A stretch of DNA of 42,289 nucleotides from Candidatus Methylobacter titanis. GTDB taxonomy: Bacteria; Pseudomonadota; Gammaproteobacteria; Methylococcales; Methylomonadaceae. Shown here one piece after another: positions 33,965 to 42,257 of this stretch; the first letter of the stretch is position 1; every line of letters starts with the position of its first letter. The stretch lies in NCBI GenBank assembly GCA_029946125.1, contig JAQSDX010000031.1, positions 1 through 42,289 on the forward strand, read 5' to 3'. The notes beneath the pieces were generated by a model. The model searched no databases. It was not told where the DNA came from and was given only the letters and a program-made list of their open reading frames with translations. The translations under genes and the position numbers were made by a program.

Positions 33965-34606
33965 CTATTTTCTTTGGGCTACATCCTGTCTGTTATTGCT
34001 AATAACTCCAGCATCAAGTTTCTTCTTCATGCAGCGGGTTATATCAGGAGTAAATTGGCTTTCCAAGTCCCATTGCTTTTCAACAGGCAGTGTAACGGTT
34101 AGATGAACTTGTCCGGCAAAGACTTGCTCAAGAATTTGCCCGTTCACTTTTTTCAATGCGTAATCAAAAGACTGAAATCTTTCATAATCCAGCGTGAAAT
34201 GAAGTGTTGTCATTTCGATGTAAGGTTGTAATGTCGATGTTTCAATCACCTGTTTCGCCATATGACCATAAGCTCTGTTAAGCCCACCGGCCCCCAGCTT
34301 CACTCCGCCAAAATAGCGGATCACTACAACGAGTGCATTAATAATGTTTTTACCTTCAAGATGTTGAAAGATCGGTTTGCCTGCTGTACCTGTAGGCTCG
34401 CCTGCATCATGAAACCGATAAATAATGCCTTCATTGGTTTTGATACGGTAGGCAAAGGCAATATGATTGGCGTGTGGATGTTCGGCTTGTAACGTTTTTA
34501 ATTGATGCAAAACAACCTGATCGCTGGTGCAGGGAAAAATTACACTGATAAAGCGTGATTTTTTTATAATATCTTCGAATGTGTAGAATTCCGTAACATA
34601 AAACAT
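33965..34606 (-). CDS. yigZ: YigZ/IMPACT family protein
   Basis: 213 aa from ATG 34606 (GAAAG 8 bases upstream); a TTG at 34621 is possible but less likely. The N-terminal IMPACT domain contains FIKKSRFI-like IIKKSRFISVIFPC, HANHIAFAYRI, DAGEPTGTAGKPIF and VVVIRYFGGVKLGAGGL. A C-terminal DUF1949-type ferredoxin-like domain follows. The family is widespread in bacteria; its cellular role is poorly known, and eukaryotic IMPACT proteins act in translational control. It stands alone on the minus strand. Confidence 0.92.
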   Translation of the reverse strand: MFYVTEFYTFEDIIKKSRFISVIFPCTSDQVVLHQLKTLQAEHPHANHIAFAYRIKTNEGIIYRFHDAGEPTGTAGKPIFQHLEGKNIINALVVVIRYFGGVKLGAGGLNRAYGHMAKQVIETSTLQPYIEMTTLHFTLDYERFQSFDYALKKVNGQILEQVFAGQVHLTVTLPVEKQWDLESQFTPDITRCMKKKLDAGVISNNRQDVAQRK

Positions 34607-34731
34607 TTTTGATTCTTTCAATTAAGTTTTGAGTATCTGCTATTCGATAATAACTGCCTCTCATCATATCAGCCGCATGCAGCTTTTCAATTACACTGTT
34701 CTATAAGCAGTAGAATTGTTTGAATTTAATT

Positions 34732-34748
34732 AGGAGGATATGATGTAG
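34732..34748 (+). promoter_or_regulatory. strong Shine-Dalgarno with ATG-ATG-TAG mini frame
   Basis: AGGAGG is followed 2 bases later by ATGATGTAG, a start-start-stop. It lies about 100 bp upstream of the DUF3581 gene, whose own start has a weak ribosome site. It may be a relic, or a leader. Confidence 0.3.
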
Positions 34749-34845
34749 CGCCCTACAGATTCTCTGCGGAACCGGTTAATGAAACCGGATATGAGCACTT
34801 ACTGACGTAGAATTATTCCTTGCACCCATATTAGTAAATAACAAT

Positions 34846-35568
34846 ATGTTTTTAAAAGATTTTTATAGTATTCATGATGGCAGTGTCAGTATTGTCGCCG
34901 AACAAGCCAGTATGTTTGCCAAAGAAGTGGCACATGATTTCAACCCTTTACACGATGTTGACGCCAAACGTTTTTGCGTGCCAGGCGATTTGTTGTTTTC
35001 AATGGCATTGGAGAAATATGGCCTTAGTCAAAATATGCATTTTATCTTTTCCGGCATGGTCGGACATGACGTATTGTTAAACTTTCCGGACACCGATGCC
35101 GAACTGATTGATGTAAACGACAATCAGGGTAAAACCTATTTGCAGGTCGAACGTTCAGGAGACATTAGTCGTGATTCAGCATTGATTGAAAGCTTTATTC
35201 GCGATTATGTGGCTTTTTCAGGGCAAAATTTTCCCTATGTGCTGGTGCCGTTATTAGCCCAGGAAAAAGTTATGTTTAACATCAACCGGCCACTGGTCAT
35301 TTACGAAAGCATGACCCTGTCATTTGATCATCTTGATTTTCAGCGGGCGTCCGTGGAAATGCTGGAACCGAAGATAGAAGTCAACGGCAAACGCGCTTCA
35401 GCTTTTTTACACTTTCAGATCAAGGCGGACGGAGATGTGGTCGGCACTGGCTTTAAAAAACTAGCGATCAGTGTGCCGAGTGATTATGAAGCTGAGCCGA
35501 TGCAGACATTTGTCGATGAATATCTAGCCAGGAAAAACGACTATCTAGGTAACTTGGCGGTTACATGA
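34846..35568 (+). CDS. DUF3581 family protein (hotdog-like)
   Basis: 240 aa. FLKDFYSIHDGSVSIVAEQA, ASMFAKEVAHDFNPLHDVDA and RFCVPGDLLFSMALEKYGLS are family hallmarks. The HDFNPLH-type block resembles the active region of MaoC-like hotdog hydratases, but the function of DUF3581 is not established. The family is mainly gammaproteobacterial. The stop overlaps the GyrI-like gene by 4 bases (ATGA), so the two are translationally coupled. Confidence 0.85.
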   Translation: MFLKDFYSIHDGSVSIVAEQASMFAKEVAHDFNPLHDVDAKRFCVPGDLLFSMALEKYGLSQNMHFIFSGMVGHDVLLNFPDTDAELIDVNDNQGKTYLQVERSGDISRDSALIESFIRDYVAFSGQNFPYVLVPLLAQEKVMFNINRPLVIYESMTLSFDHLDFQRASVEMLEPKIEVNGKRASAFLHFQIKADGDVVGTGFKKLAISVPSDYEAEPMQTFVDEYLARKNDYLGNLAVT

Positions 35569-36029
35569 TTGATACACCACTGCTCATTCAAACAGAAGAA
35601 CAGTTAACCGCAGTCATTCATCTCACCGTTCCCCGTGCTGAAATCAGCAAGGTCATGGGACCGGCCATTGCTGAAATCATGTCCACCATTGCGGCTCAGG
35701 GAGCCACCATTACCGGACCGTGCTTTTCTTACCACCAGAAAAGACCCACCGACATTTTTGATTTCAAGGTAGGTTTCCCCGTTAGTCAGCCAATCACTGC
35801 TGCCGGTCGCGTTAAGATGAGCAGATTGCCCGCCGTAAAAGTCGTCCGGACTATTTATCAAGGTGGATATGAAGGGCTTGGTGCAGCCTGGGGTGAGTTT
35901 TGCCAATGGATTGAAGCCGAGGGGCTTAATGTGCAAGAAAGCCTATGGGAATGCTATCTAACAGATCCTGAGTCCAACCCAGATCCGGATACATGGCGCA
36001 CTGAACTTAATCGTCCGTTGAGTGAATAA
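35565..36029 (+). CDS. GyrI-like small-molecule-binding domain protein
   Basis: 154 aa. AVIHLTVPRAEISKVMGPAI, GPCFSYHQ, FDFKVGFPV, GYEGLGAAWGEFCQWIE and ESLWECYLTDPESNPDP are the GyrI-like/AraC effector-binding domain pattern. These domains bind diverse ligands, sometimes hydrolyse them, and in E. coli SbmC inhibit gyrase. There is no DNA-binding domain. It is coupled to the DUF3581 gene. Confidence 0.88.
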   Translation: MIDTPLLIQTEEQLTAVIHLTVPRAEISKVMGPAIAEIMSTIAAQGATITGPCFSYHQKRPTDIFDFKVGFPVSQPITAAGRVKMSRLPAVKVVRTIYQGGYEGLGAAWGEFCQWIEAEGLNVQESLWECYLTDPESNPDPDTWRTELNRPLSE

Positions 36030-36081
36030 AGGCTCCGGCAGATGCTCAACTGGAATGAAATCAATCAAGGAATTTAACAAG

Positions 36082-36414
36082 ATGAGATTAAAAGATAAAG
36101 AGGTTGAAGTAGGCTATTTATATTTGACCACTGTCAATCAATATCGTGCTGTACTCGCGATGAAAGGTGAATTTTTGATTTATGCTCCCAGTTTGGAAGG
36201 GACTGCACCATTAAATCTGGATTCTACAAAAATGCCGTTTGAAAATATGCCATTCAAGAAGTGCCAAATCGCTACCTTTGCCAAAAAGGATTATCAAGTA
36301 TTTGACTTCAACGGCACTGAAGCTATCAAACATAAATTGAATGAATTACAGCTAGCAGAAGCAATTGCACAGTGTAATGCCAAGCCTGCTATTGCTACAC
36401 TGTTAGCAGAATAA
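36082..36414 (+). CDS. conserved-looking hypothetical protein
   Basis: 110 aa from ATG 36082, which has AAGGAA 9 bases upstream; earlier starts at GTG 36022 and ATG 36055 are possible in the same frame. I do not recognise the family. It begins with a charged beta-rich part (KDKEVEVGYLYLTTVNQYRA) and ends with helices. No signal peptide, membrane segment or metal motif. It follows the GyrI-like gene and may share its transcript. Confidence 0.55.
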   Translation: MRLKDKEVEVGYLYLTTVNQYRAVLAMKGEFLIYAPSLEGTAPLNLDSTKMPFENMPFKKCQIATFAKKDYQVFDFNGTEAIKHKLNELQLAEAIAQCNAKPAIATLLAE

Positions 36415-36620
36415 AGCAGTTGCAACAGAAAAATTTATAACTCAATTCTGGGGTTACGCTTCAAAAAAACGGTCACTAAAAATATCTTCTTCCACATACA
36501 AAAACCTGACGGACGCTTGTCGGCCATAAAGAGTCGTTCGCCAATTTCCAGTGAACGGCTGATCATCATTTAAAAGCGCCACTCAGCGAAAGTCATTGAC
36601 CGGCCCCTTTACATCTACGA

Positions 36621-36971
36621 TTACTTTGGGCAAGGCCATTCTTTCATGAGTGCAGCTTTAACAAGTGACTCGGCACTTGAACTCCATAATTCTGGATGCT
36701 CATTTAGGTATTTAGATACAACATTTGCAGCTTGATCTGAAGTGATATTTTGTGGACAAAATAAACCTGACCCAATAGTTGCGTCAACAACACCCATTAC
36801 ATAATAAACATAAGCTCCGGCATCATAGAGCTCCGTATTGTCTATATCACCGCTTTTATAGGCGGTTGACTTGTCGTGAAGCTTCTGGCCACTTATAAAA
36901 GCATTGAAACCAGCGTTAGCTGAGATTGGCATCAGCATTGTAGCGATTAGGATTAACTTTGACGCTTTCAT
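36621..36971 (-). CDS. Rap1a/Tai family immunity-like protein
   Basis: 116 aa with a signal peptide (about 1-20, ISANA). The mature part has YDAGAYVYYVMGVVDAT, FCPQNITSDQAANVVSKYL, HPELWSSSAESLVKAAL and WPC, the Rap1a/Tai pattern, including the two cysteines expected to form a disulfide. Rap1a and Tai4 protect bacteria in the periplasm against type VI amidase effectors. GGAG is 8 bases before the ATG. No effector or T6SS gene is beside it, so it is an orphan; many family members are not tested immunity proteins. Confidence 0.82.
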   Translation of the reverse strand: MKASKLILIATMLMPISANAGFNAFISGQKLHDKSTAYKSGDIDNTELYDAGAYVYYVMGVVDATIGSGLFCPQNITSDQAANVVSKYLNEHPELWSSSAESLVKAALMKEWPCPK

Positions 36972-37226
36972 TTTTATACTCCATGGATCTTTTGTTACAT
37001 CAGAACAGTTTATATCGATATAAGCTGGATTACACGTGCAACTGATAATAACAGGATTCGGCCAAAACCAGACCTACAACTGCCCGATACTCGCATGACT
37101 TCGACGTCTGCTTAGCGATCCAGAAGCGGTCTTAAGCTTTTCGAATAGATGTCTCCGTTTTCCGGCCTGAGCAGCCCGAATCGGCCAACATCAACAGTGA
37201 GGCCAAGATCGGATCATTAGATACAC

Positions 37227-37907
37227 CTATCCATTGATGGTCTCGACAGTTACACCGACACAGGGACAGATCAGTGCGATAGTGTCTTTATTTACCTTCC
37301 GCCAAATATTTTCTTTCTCATCAACCCGATAAGCGTATGCCTTGATCCAAATGGTGCGTTTATCATATTGAAATCGAATGCAGCTTAAGTCACCTTTAAT
37401 ATGCCCAGATGCCCGATTTACCTGCTCATGGCGCTCAAAAACTGTCGCTATAATTTGTAGTTGATAATTTTTGCCAAGCCCTTGCTGATATTTTGCAAAC
37501 TTTGCGTCACTAGAGGATTGTTCAAAGAGCTTTCCTCTTTGAAGCTCTAGTTCGGTCTTGACCTCGTTTACATCATAGGGGTGGCTATGGAAATCTCCCA
37601 AGTATTCGAGCTCTGGGAAGAAGCTATCAGCAAAGTCAGTCTTCAAGTCAAACGTGTCATCTGCCGGTGTAGCTTCGCCCGATTTGCATTTGGCAGAGGT
37701 ATCAGAGTCAGCCAAAACGACATGGAGTAGCGATTCCTTACGTTTTGTTGTGGCCTGATAACCCCATAGATTGCCGTATGTTTCTAGGGGAACGTGGTCA
37801 TCTTTCGAGTCGTCCTGGTGACATATGCTGTATGCCTCTAGGGCGGAAGTCACGATAGTAAAGAAAGCAGAGTCGGATAAAGAGATAATTTGTCTTATGT
37901 TTGCCAT
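37227..37907 (-). CDS. JAMM/MPN-like metalloprotease domain protein
   Basis: 226 aa from ATG 37907 (TTG 37928 also possible; neither has a good ribosome site). Likely zinc ligands follow the JAMM pattern: E42 in LETYGNLWGY, H107 and H109 in YLGDFHSHPYD, and S131-x-x-D134 in EQSSSDAKF. The spacing from HSHP to S-x-x-D is about 12 residues longer than in typical JAB proteins. JAMM proteins cut isopeptide or peptide bonds after ubiquitin-like modifiers. No ubiquitin-like, E1 or E2 gene is nearby. A small frame (37963-38151) precedes it on the same strand. Confidence 0.65.
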   Translation of the reverse strand: MANIRQIISLSDSAFFTIVTSALEAYSICHQDDSKDDHVPLETYGNLWGYQATTKRKESLLHVVLADSDTSAKCKSGEATPADDTFDLKTDFADSFFPELEYLGDFHSHPYDVNEVKTELELQRGKLFEQSSSDAKFAKYQQGLGKNYQLQIIATVFERHEQVNRASGHIKGDLSCIRFQYDKRTIWIKAYAYRVDEKENIWRKVNKDTIALICPCVGVTVETING

Positions 37908-37962
37908 AGGTTCGGGTAAAAGTATCAAAGGGAGATGTAATAGTTTTTAATTTTAGCACCTA

Positions 37963-38151
37963 TCAATGCGCGACGCTTTCAGGGATACAGTTCGCTGCTA
38001 GATTTGCTTCAAGCTCAGCCTTGTTGCCGATCGCACCGTACTTTAGAGAAACTCCTGCGCACTGATTAAGCACAGAGGCAAAGTGGCCGGACTGGGCGAA
38101 GACTCCTTTGCAGCTAGTGACTGCATTATGTTCAGTTAGCGGACATTGCAC
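37963..38151 (-). CDS. possible small protein upstream of the JAMM-like gene
   Basis: 62 codons from GTG 38151, ending 35 bp before the JAMM-like frame begins. It reads MQCPLTEHNAVTSCKGVFAQ and has four cysteines. I recognise no family. The ribosome site is weak, so it may be a chance frame or a remnant of a longer gene. Confidence 0.25.
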   Translation of the reverse strand: MQCPLTEHNAVTSCKGVFAQSGHFASVLNQCAGVSLKYGAIGNKAELEANLAANCIPESVAH

Positions 38152-38792
38152 TTCTATTTCTCATCAGTCCGCTTGGGGTCGTGAACTGCCTGTCACCGTC
38201 TATTAAACGTTTATTGGACAGGTTTGGAAAACCCTCTTTTGCACACCGTTCTGAATCTTTAATTGTTAATATCCCATTGACATCCTCCCCGACCTAAAGG
38301 GCATAGCTATCTACACAAGTTATTCGCTCGCTTTCGCGCCAGAGTGCCACCACCATTAAGCAACTGTGTTAAAAAATCAAGCTAAATTGCAGTGACGCGG
38401 GAGCGTGGGAACGCATAATTCAGGAAAACTTGTGTAGATAGCTATGCCTTTAGGCAAGGTGTTAAGTGATGCTAAAAACAATACAGTCGTTGAATGAATG
38501 TCGGTGGATAGTTTTTACCCCCGTCCTGTACTTGCAGAATTCCGCCAGGAAAGCAGCCAAAAAGCATAGAACCCAGCCAACCGGCGACTATCCCTGTTAT
38601 GTTAATTAAAAAAGACGAGAGTTTTCCGCCGTTTTGGCAAAAGCAAAGCTATTTTATTGATGTTATGGAAGATTTTTATCTGAGGATGCGCAAGAATGTC
38701 TTGAAATTCCTGTAATTTTTGCAGATGCAAAGTGGTTTTTTACTCTTGATTTTAATCATGGTTATGGGTGGGGTATTATTTTTTTGTAGAAA
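38152..38792. other. gene-poor region with MITE-like element and possible broken gene
   Basis: It contains the inverted-repeat element at 38279-38470. After it, ATG 38599 starts MLIKKDESFPPFWQKQSYFI and, after a frame change near 38690, continues as VIFADAKWFFTLDFNHGYGW up to TAG 38790. This may be a frameshifted gene for a protein of about 65 aa; the family is not recognised. Confidence 0.4.
38279..38470. mobile_element. MITE/PATE-like element with 28-bp inverted repeats
   Basis: The left end reads CCTAAAGGGCATAGCTATCT and on to ACACAAGTT; the right end (38430-38456) is its inverted copy with one base less (AACTTGTGTAGATAGCTATG then CCTTTAGG). The outermost left 16 bases equal the end of the IS200/IS605 element at the start of the window. 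There is no coding capacity. Related ends occur at 3811-4050 and 15585-15598. Likely a non-autonomous element family derived from an IS200/IS605-type element. Confidence 0.65.
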
Positions 38793-40421
38793 ATGGCAAA
38801 TTTTATACAATGCCCTAAACTAATATGCGCGATGACTGAAGCCTCAGGCACGCATAAGAAATGGGAAAATACTTTGCTAATCATTTTCAAGACAAAACCC
38901 TACTGGATTTACAGCCTCATTTTTCTGGCTTGGACTGCGGTGATATCGATCACAATGAGTCTGGTATTCAACAAGCTTGTGCTGCATGAAGCTGAAGTGG
39001 CCTTCAATCAGAGGGTAATGCAACTACACGAAAGCATTGAACTCATAACTCGGGACAATGAGTCGATTTTGGAAGGTTTTGCCGCTTATCTGAGCGCTAT
39101 TGAATATGCCGATAGGGAAAGCGCATCCCGTTATGCACGACAAATCCTTTCCCGCTACCCTCATGTTTATGCGCTCGAGGTTGCACTTATCGTGGAACGG
39201 CATGATTTAGCGAAGTTTATCGCAAGACAAAAACGATCTTGGTTTCCCTCGTTTAACGTGAAAGCGGTCAGTTACGGGGTTGATGGCCGTACTAAGCAAC
39301 GGGTTAAAAAGAAGCCGATATACTACCCCATTATTTTTATTGAACCGATGTCGCCTAACACCAAGCAGATGATCGGCGCAGACCTGGACTCGGAACCCTT
39401 TCTACGCGATACCCTAAATCAATCGAAAGAATTACAGTCCTCTGTCGCTAGCATCCCCTACAAACTCGTCGAAGGGTCTCAAGGATATCTCCTATCTCGC
39501 CCCGTTCCCGATGTTCCAGGAAGAGATTATTCCGGGCGGAAACAAGCATTTGCGCTACTAGAAGTCAATGCTGAAACGATTCAGAAAAATATTGCTTTTC
39601 TGGTGAAAAACCTTGATTTTCGTCTTTATTACGCGAGCTATTCGAGCGATGCACCGGAAGGCTTGTTATTACATATTGCTGCATCCACACCGAATCGATT
39701 AGAAGCTTGGCTATTTCCAAAGCTAACTGCCCAAATGAAGCTGGATAGTCGAAGCCAGCCGTTCGCATTCAGGGTCGACAAACAAATGGGTTGGTCTGAT
39801 CTTGATTTTCCACTTGTGATCGCAATAGGCTGTACTTCGCTCTTGTTCCTGGCGCTTCTTCTACTCTTCATGAACACCCATTTACGCCGGGAGGACCAAA
39901 GGAAAGTATCGGCAAAGCGCTTGCTCCACATGGCGACACACGATGCCTTGACGGGACTCCCCAACAGAACGCTACTGGAAGATCGATTCAATCAGGCCTG
40001 TTCCCGAACACAACGTAATGGCCTGACATTTTCAACTATGTTTCTCGATCTGAATGGCTTCAAAAAAGTGAATGACACCTATGGTCACCAAATTGGCGAT
40101 TTGCTGCTCAAGACCTTAGGCGGTTTACTAAATGAGTGCATCAGGGACGAGGATACCTTGAGCAGAATCAGTGGCGATGAGTTCGTGATCCTACTGGAAG
40201 ATACGTCTTATGCGAATGCAGAAAAGGTCGCGCATAAAATTCACGCCAAGTTAGCCCGACCGGTGCTTATCCAGGACATTGAACTCAATATTAATCTCAG
40301 TTTAGGTATTGCGGTTTATCCCAACGATGGCACAGAGATGAGCGAAATACTCAGGAAAGCAGATGCAAGGATGTACAAGGCAAAAGAACAAAGTAAACGC
40401 GTGATGAAGGAAGGTACATAA
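38793..40421 (+). CDS. membrane CHASE-domain diguanylate cyclase
   Basis: About 529-542 aa; ATG 38832 (MTEASG) is an alternative start. One membrane helix near 40-60, a periplasmic CHASE-type sensor domain (about 75-310, with YPHVYALEVALIVE and YYPIIFIEPM), a second helix near 345-365, then a GGDEF domain. The domain opens HDALTGLPNRTLLEDRF, has the metal site FLDLNGFKKVND, and the active loop SRISGDEFVILLED; SGDEF is a common active variant. RDED upstream of it fits the RxxD product-inhibition site. It should make c-di-GMP in response to an unknown periplasmic signal. It is a complete cyclase, unlike the decayed domain at 14438. Confidence 0.9.
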   Translation: MANFIQCPKLICAMTEASGTHKKWENTLLIIFKTKPYWIYSLIFLAWTAVISITMSLVFNKLVLHEAEVAFNQRVMQLHESIELITRDNESILEGFAAYLSAIEYADRESASRYARQILSRYPHVYALEVALIVERHDLAKFIARQKRSWFPSFNVKAVSYGVDGRTKQRVKKKPIYYPIIFIEPMSPNTKQMIGADLDSEPFLRDTLNQSKELQSSVASIPYKLVEGSQGYLLSRPVPDVPGRDYSGRKQAFALLEVNAETIQKNIAFLVKNLDFRLYYASYSSDAPEGLLLHIAASTPNRLEAWLFPKLTAQMKLDSRSQPFAFRVDKQMGWSDLDFPLVIAIGCTSLLFLALLLLFMNTHLRREDQRKVSAKRLLHMATHDALTGLPNRTLLEDRFNQACSRTQRNGLTFSTMFLDLNGFKKVNDTYGHQIGDLLLKTLGGLLNECIRDEDTLSRISGDEFVILLEDTSYANAEKVAHKIHAKLARPVLIQDIELNINLSLGIAVYPNDGTEMSEILRKADARMYKAKEQSKRVMKEGT

Positions 40422-40670
40422 GAATCGAATTTTATCACCTCAACCCCACGCAGAAACGCCGCAAGGGGCGGAGATGATTACGCAACTTGAGGAATAAACC
40501 AAGAACAGGGGAATTCGGACTTTGGGCGCTCAAAACATCGGCTGTACTTTGCTAACGTGGGCTTTCCGCTATGAAAGATGCCCCTAGTTTGTCATGTCAA
40601 TCCCGATGGTCATTTTTAACGGGCGAACCGCACTGAAGATCTTCTCAACCCATGTCCTGTCGCATGTCCG

Positions 40671-40700
40671 TGGTTTAACCCAGTTTAACCCAGTTTAACC
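40671..40700. repeat. three tandem 10-bp units
   Basis: TGGTTTAACC followed by CAGTTTAACC twice. The repeat covers the 3' end and stop codon of the Gfo/Idh/MocA gene on the minus strand, so copy-number change could extend or shorten that protein. Confidence 0.7.
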
Positions 40701-41698
40701 CGTTGCCCACTAGCCGAAGATTGCAAGGCGGCAACGATGATTTGGCAATTGGCTTGGGCATCTTCCAGCGACAGCTTCGGGGCAGTGCCATTTAATACGC
40801 AAGCGCTGAAATGTTCGATTTCCAGCCGGAAGTGATTTGCCGTAGGCAGCGGCTCTTCACCGAGTTGACCGTCTTCAGTCCACCATGAAATCACCGGCAC
40901 ATCGCTCGGCATAGACCAGACGTTGTGGCATTTAATCCCGCCTTTGGTGCCGATAATTTCATATTCACAGCGTCTTGCGCGTTCAAAGCTGAAATCGAAA
41001 TGCGCGTATTTCCCGTCGCCGAAATCGATGATGCCGCTGGTCGTAATGTCCGCGCCGCTGTCGACATATTTAGCGATGGCCGTTACCGCGACAGCGGACT
41101 GATTAAAAAACATCCTTGCTGAATGGATCGCATAACAACCGATGTCCCACATCGCGCCGCCGCCGTTTTCGACGCTTTCTGTCAGGCGATAGAGCCGGGC
41201 AGGTTTCATCATGAAAGAAAAACTGGAGCGCACCGACCTGACTTCGCCGATTATTCCCGACTGAATCAATTCCTGCACGCGTTGATGTTGCGGGTGGAAT
41301 CGGTACATAAAGCCTTCCATGACGGTGACTTTATGCCGCTGTGCGGCGGCTTTAATGGCTGCTATGTCGGTTACGGTTAACGCCATAGGCTTTTCGCACA
41401 ATACATGTTTGCCGTGTTCGATGGCGCGCAACGTCCATTCGGCATGTTCGTGGTTGGCCATCGGTAGGTATATGGCATCGACTTCAGGATCATCGAGTAA
41501 GGTTTGCAGGTCGTCGTAAGTGCGCACCTGCTGCTGTTGCGGTGCGTATTGCGCCAGCGTTTGTGCGGCGGCACCGGGGCGACGACTGGCTATCGCAACC
41601 AGCTCGGCATTGGATGCTTCGACGATAGCAGGCATCAGACGCTCGTTGATGCGCGCCGCACCTAAAATGCCCCAGCGCAGTTTGGTTTTGTTGTTCAT
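40685..41698 (-). CDS. Gfo/Idh/MocA family oxidoreductase
   Basis: 337 aa NAD(P)-dependent sugar-type oxidoreductase. The N-terminal Rossmann fold begins LRWGILGAARINERLMPAIV; EHGKHVLCEKPMALT contains the catalytic-region lysine. The C-terminal beta-sheet domain includes EGFMYRFHPQHQRVQELI, GAMWDIGCYAIHSARMF and YEIIGTKGGIK. The family acts on sugars, inositols and dihydrodiols; the substrate here is unknown. It lies 22 bp after the DUF5062 gene on the same strand. The stop codon falls within a 10-bp tandem repeat. Confidence 0.92.
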   Translation of the reverse strand: MNNKTKLRWGILGAARINERLMPAIVEASNAELVAIASRRPGAAAQTLAQYAPQQQQVRTYDDLQTLLDDPEVDAIYLPMANHEHAEWTLRAIEHGKHVLCEKPMALTVTDIAAIKAAAQRHKVTVMEGFMYRFHPQHQRVQELIQSGIIGEVRSVRSSFSFMMKPARLYRLTESVENGGGAMWDIGCYAIHSARMFFNQSAVAVTAIAKYVDSGADITTSGIIDFGDGKYAHFDFSFERARRCEYEIIGTKGGIKCHNVWSMPSDVPVISWWTEDGQLGEEPLPTANHFRLEIEHFSACVLNGTAPKLSLEDAQANCQIIVAALQSSASGQRVKLG

Positions 41699-41720
41699 CG
41701 GATTTACCTTGAGTTAGGGT

Positions 41721-41981
41721 TTACTGCAAAAGAGGGTGATCTTTCGGCAATTGTCGCGCTATCCATAAGGCTAGTTTATGTTTCATATTCACCCCGTTTT
41801 CCTGGTCAATCGCCAGCGGCTGAATAAGTTGATCATTAACCAGCAGACGATAAAGACATTCAGTCTTGTCTTTTGATGAATCCGTCGAGGCAAAATTTGC
41901 GTAGCCACGATTTTTCGCATAATTTTCACCAACCTCCATCGCTTTTTTTAGCAGCTGGGATTCATTTTTTAATTTAGCCAT
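41721..41981 (-). CDS. DUF5062 family protein
   Basis: 86 aa. MAKLKNESQLLKKAMEVGEN, YAKNRGYANF, KTECLYRLLVNDQLIQPLA and MKHKLALWIARQLPKDHPLL fit the DUF5062 family of small gammaproteobacterial proteins. Function unknown. It has no signal peptide or membrane helix. It lies 22 bp upstream of the oxidoreductase and is probably in one transcript with it. Confidence 0.75.
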   Translation of the reverse strand: MAKLKNESQLLKKAMEVGENYAKNRGYANFASTDSSKDKTECLYRLLVNDQLIQPLAIDQENGVNMKHKLALWIARQLPKDHPLLQ

Positions 41982-42104
41982 TGATGCGTGTCCTTTGCTA
42001 ACGTTGAGTGATTGTTGCTTAAAAAATTAAGCGACTAAAAAGACCGCTTTATTCCTTTGGGAATTGATTAAATAGCCGTTCGTTGAGTGTTTGCCTATTG
42101 CATT

Positions 42105-42239
42105 TTAACCGCCAAATTTATCGAACATGATATTTTTTGCATTGACGCCAAAATCATCAAGCATTTTTCCACGGCGGCTATCATCAGCGGCCCGCACAGG
42201 TAATACTCGGAGTCTTGGGGAACCGGGTGATCTTTTACT
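42105..42239 (-). pseudogene. nqrF: nqrF C-terminal remnant (Na+-NADH:quinone reductase subunit F)
   Basis: The minus strand reads VKDHPVPQDSEYYLCGPLMI then AAVEK, and, after one missing base in a run of A, MLDDFGVNAKNIMFDKFGG and a stop. This is the end of NqrF, the FAD/2Fe-2S subunit of the sodium-pumping NADH dehydrogenase; EYYLCGP and the FGG ending are typical. Upstream the similarity stops at a 21-bp repeat (42237-42257). Only about 45 of some 400 residues remain, and one base is missing, so it is dead. Confidence 0.75.
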
Positions 42240-42257
42240 CGATGTTCAAGTTTTTAA
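42237..42257. repeat. 21-bp repeat, copy 2 (inverted relative to 19551-19571)
   Basis: Identical, on the other strand, to 19551-19571. It begins precisely where nqrF similarity ends, so it is probably the terminus of an element that continues past the window edge. Confidence 0.5.

Noticed and set aside
33825-34106. 93-codon plus-strand frame
   Set aside because: It overlaps the end of yigZ on the other strand and has no recognisable feature.
40671-40700. Possible CRISPR repeats or iterons
   Set aside because: The units are 10 bp, directly adjacent and without spacers; they lie in a coding end.
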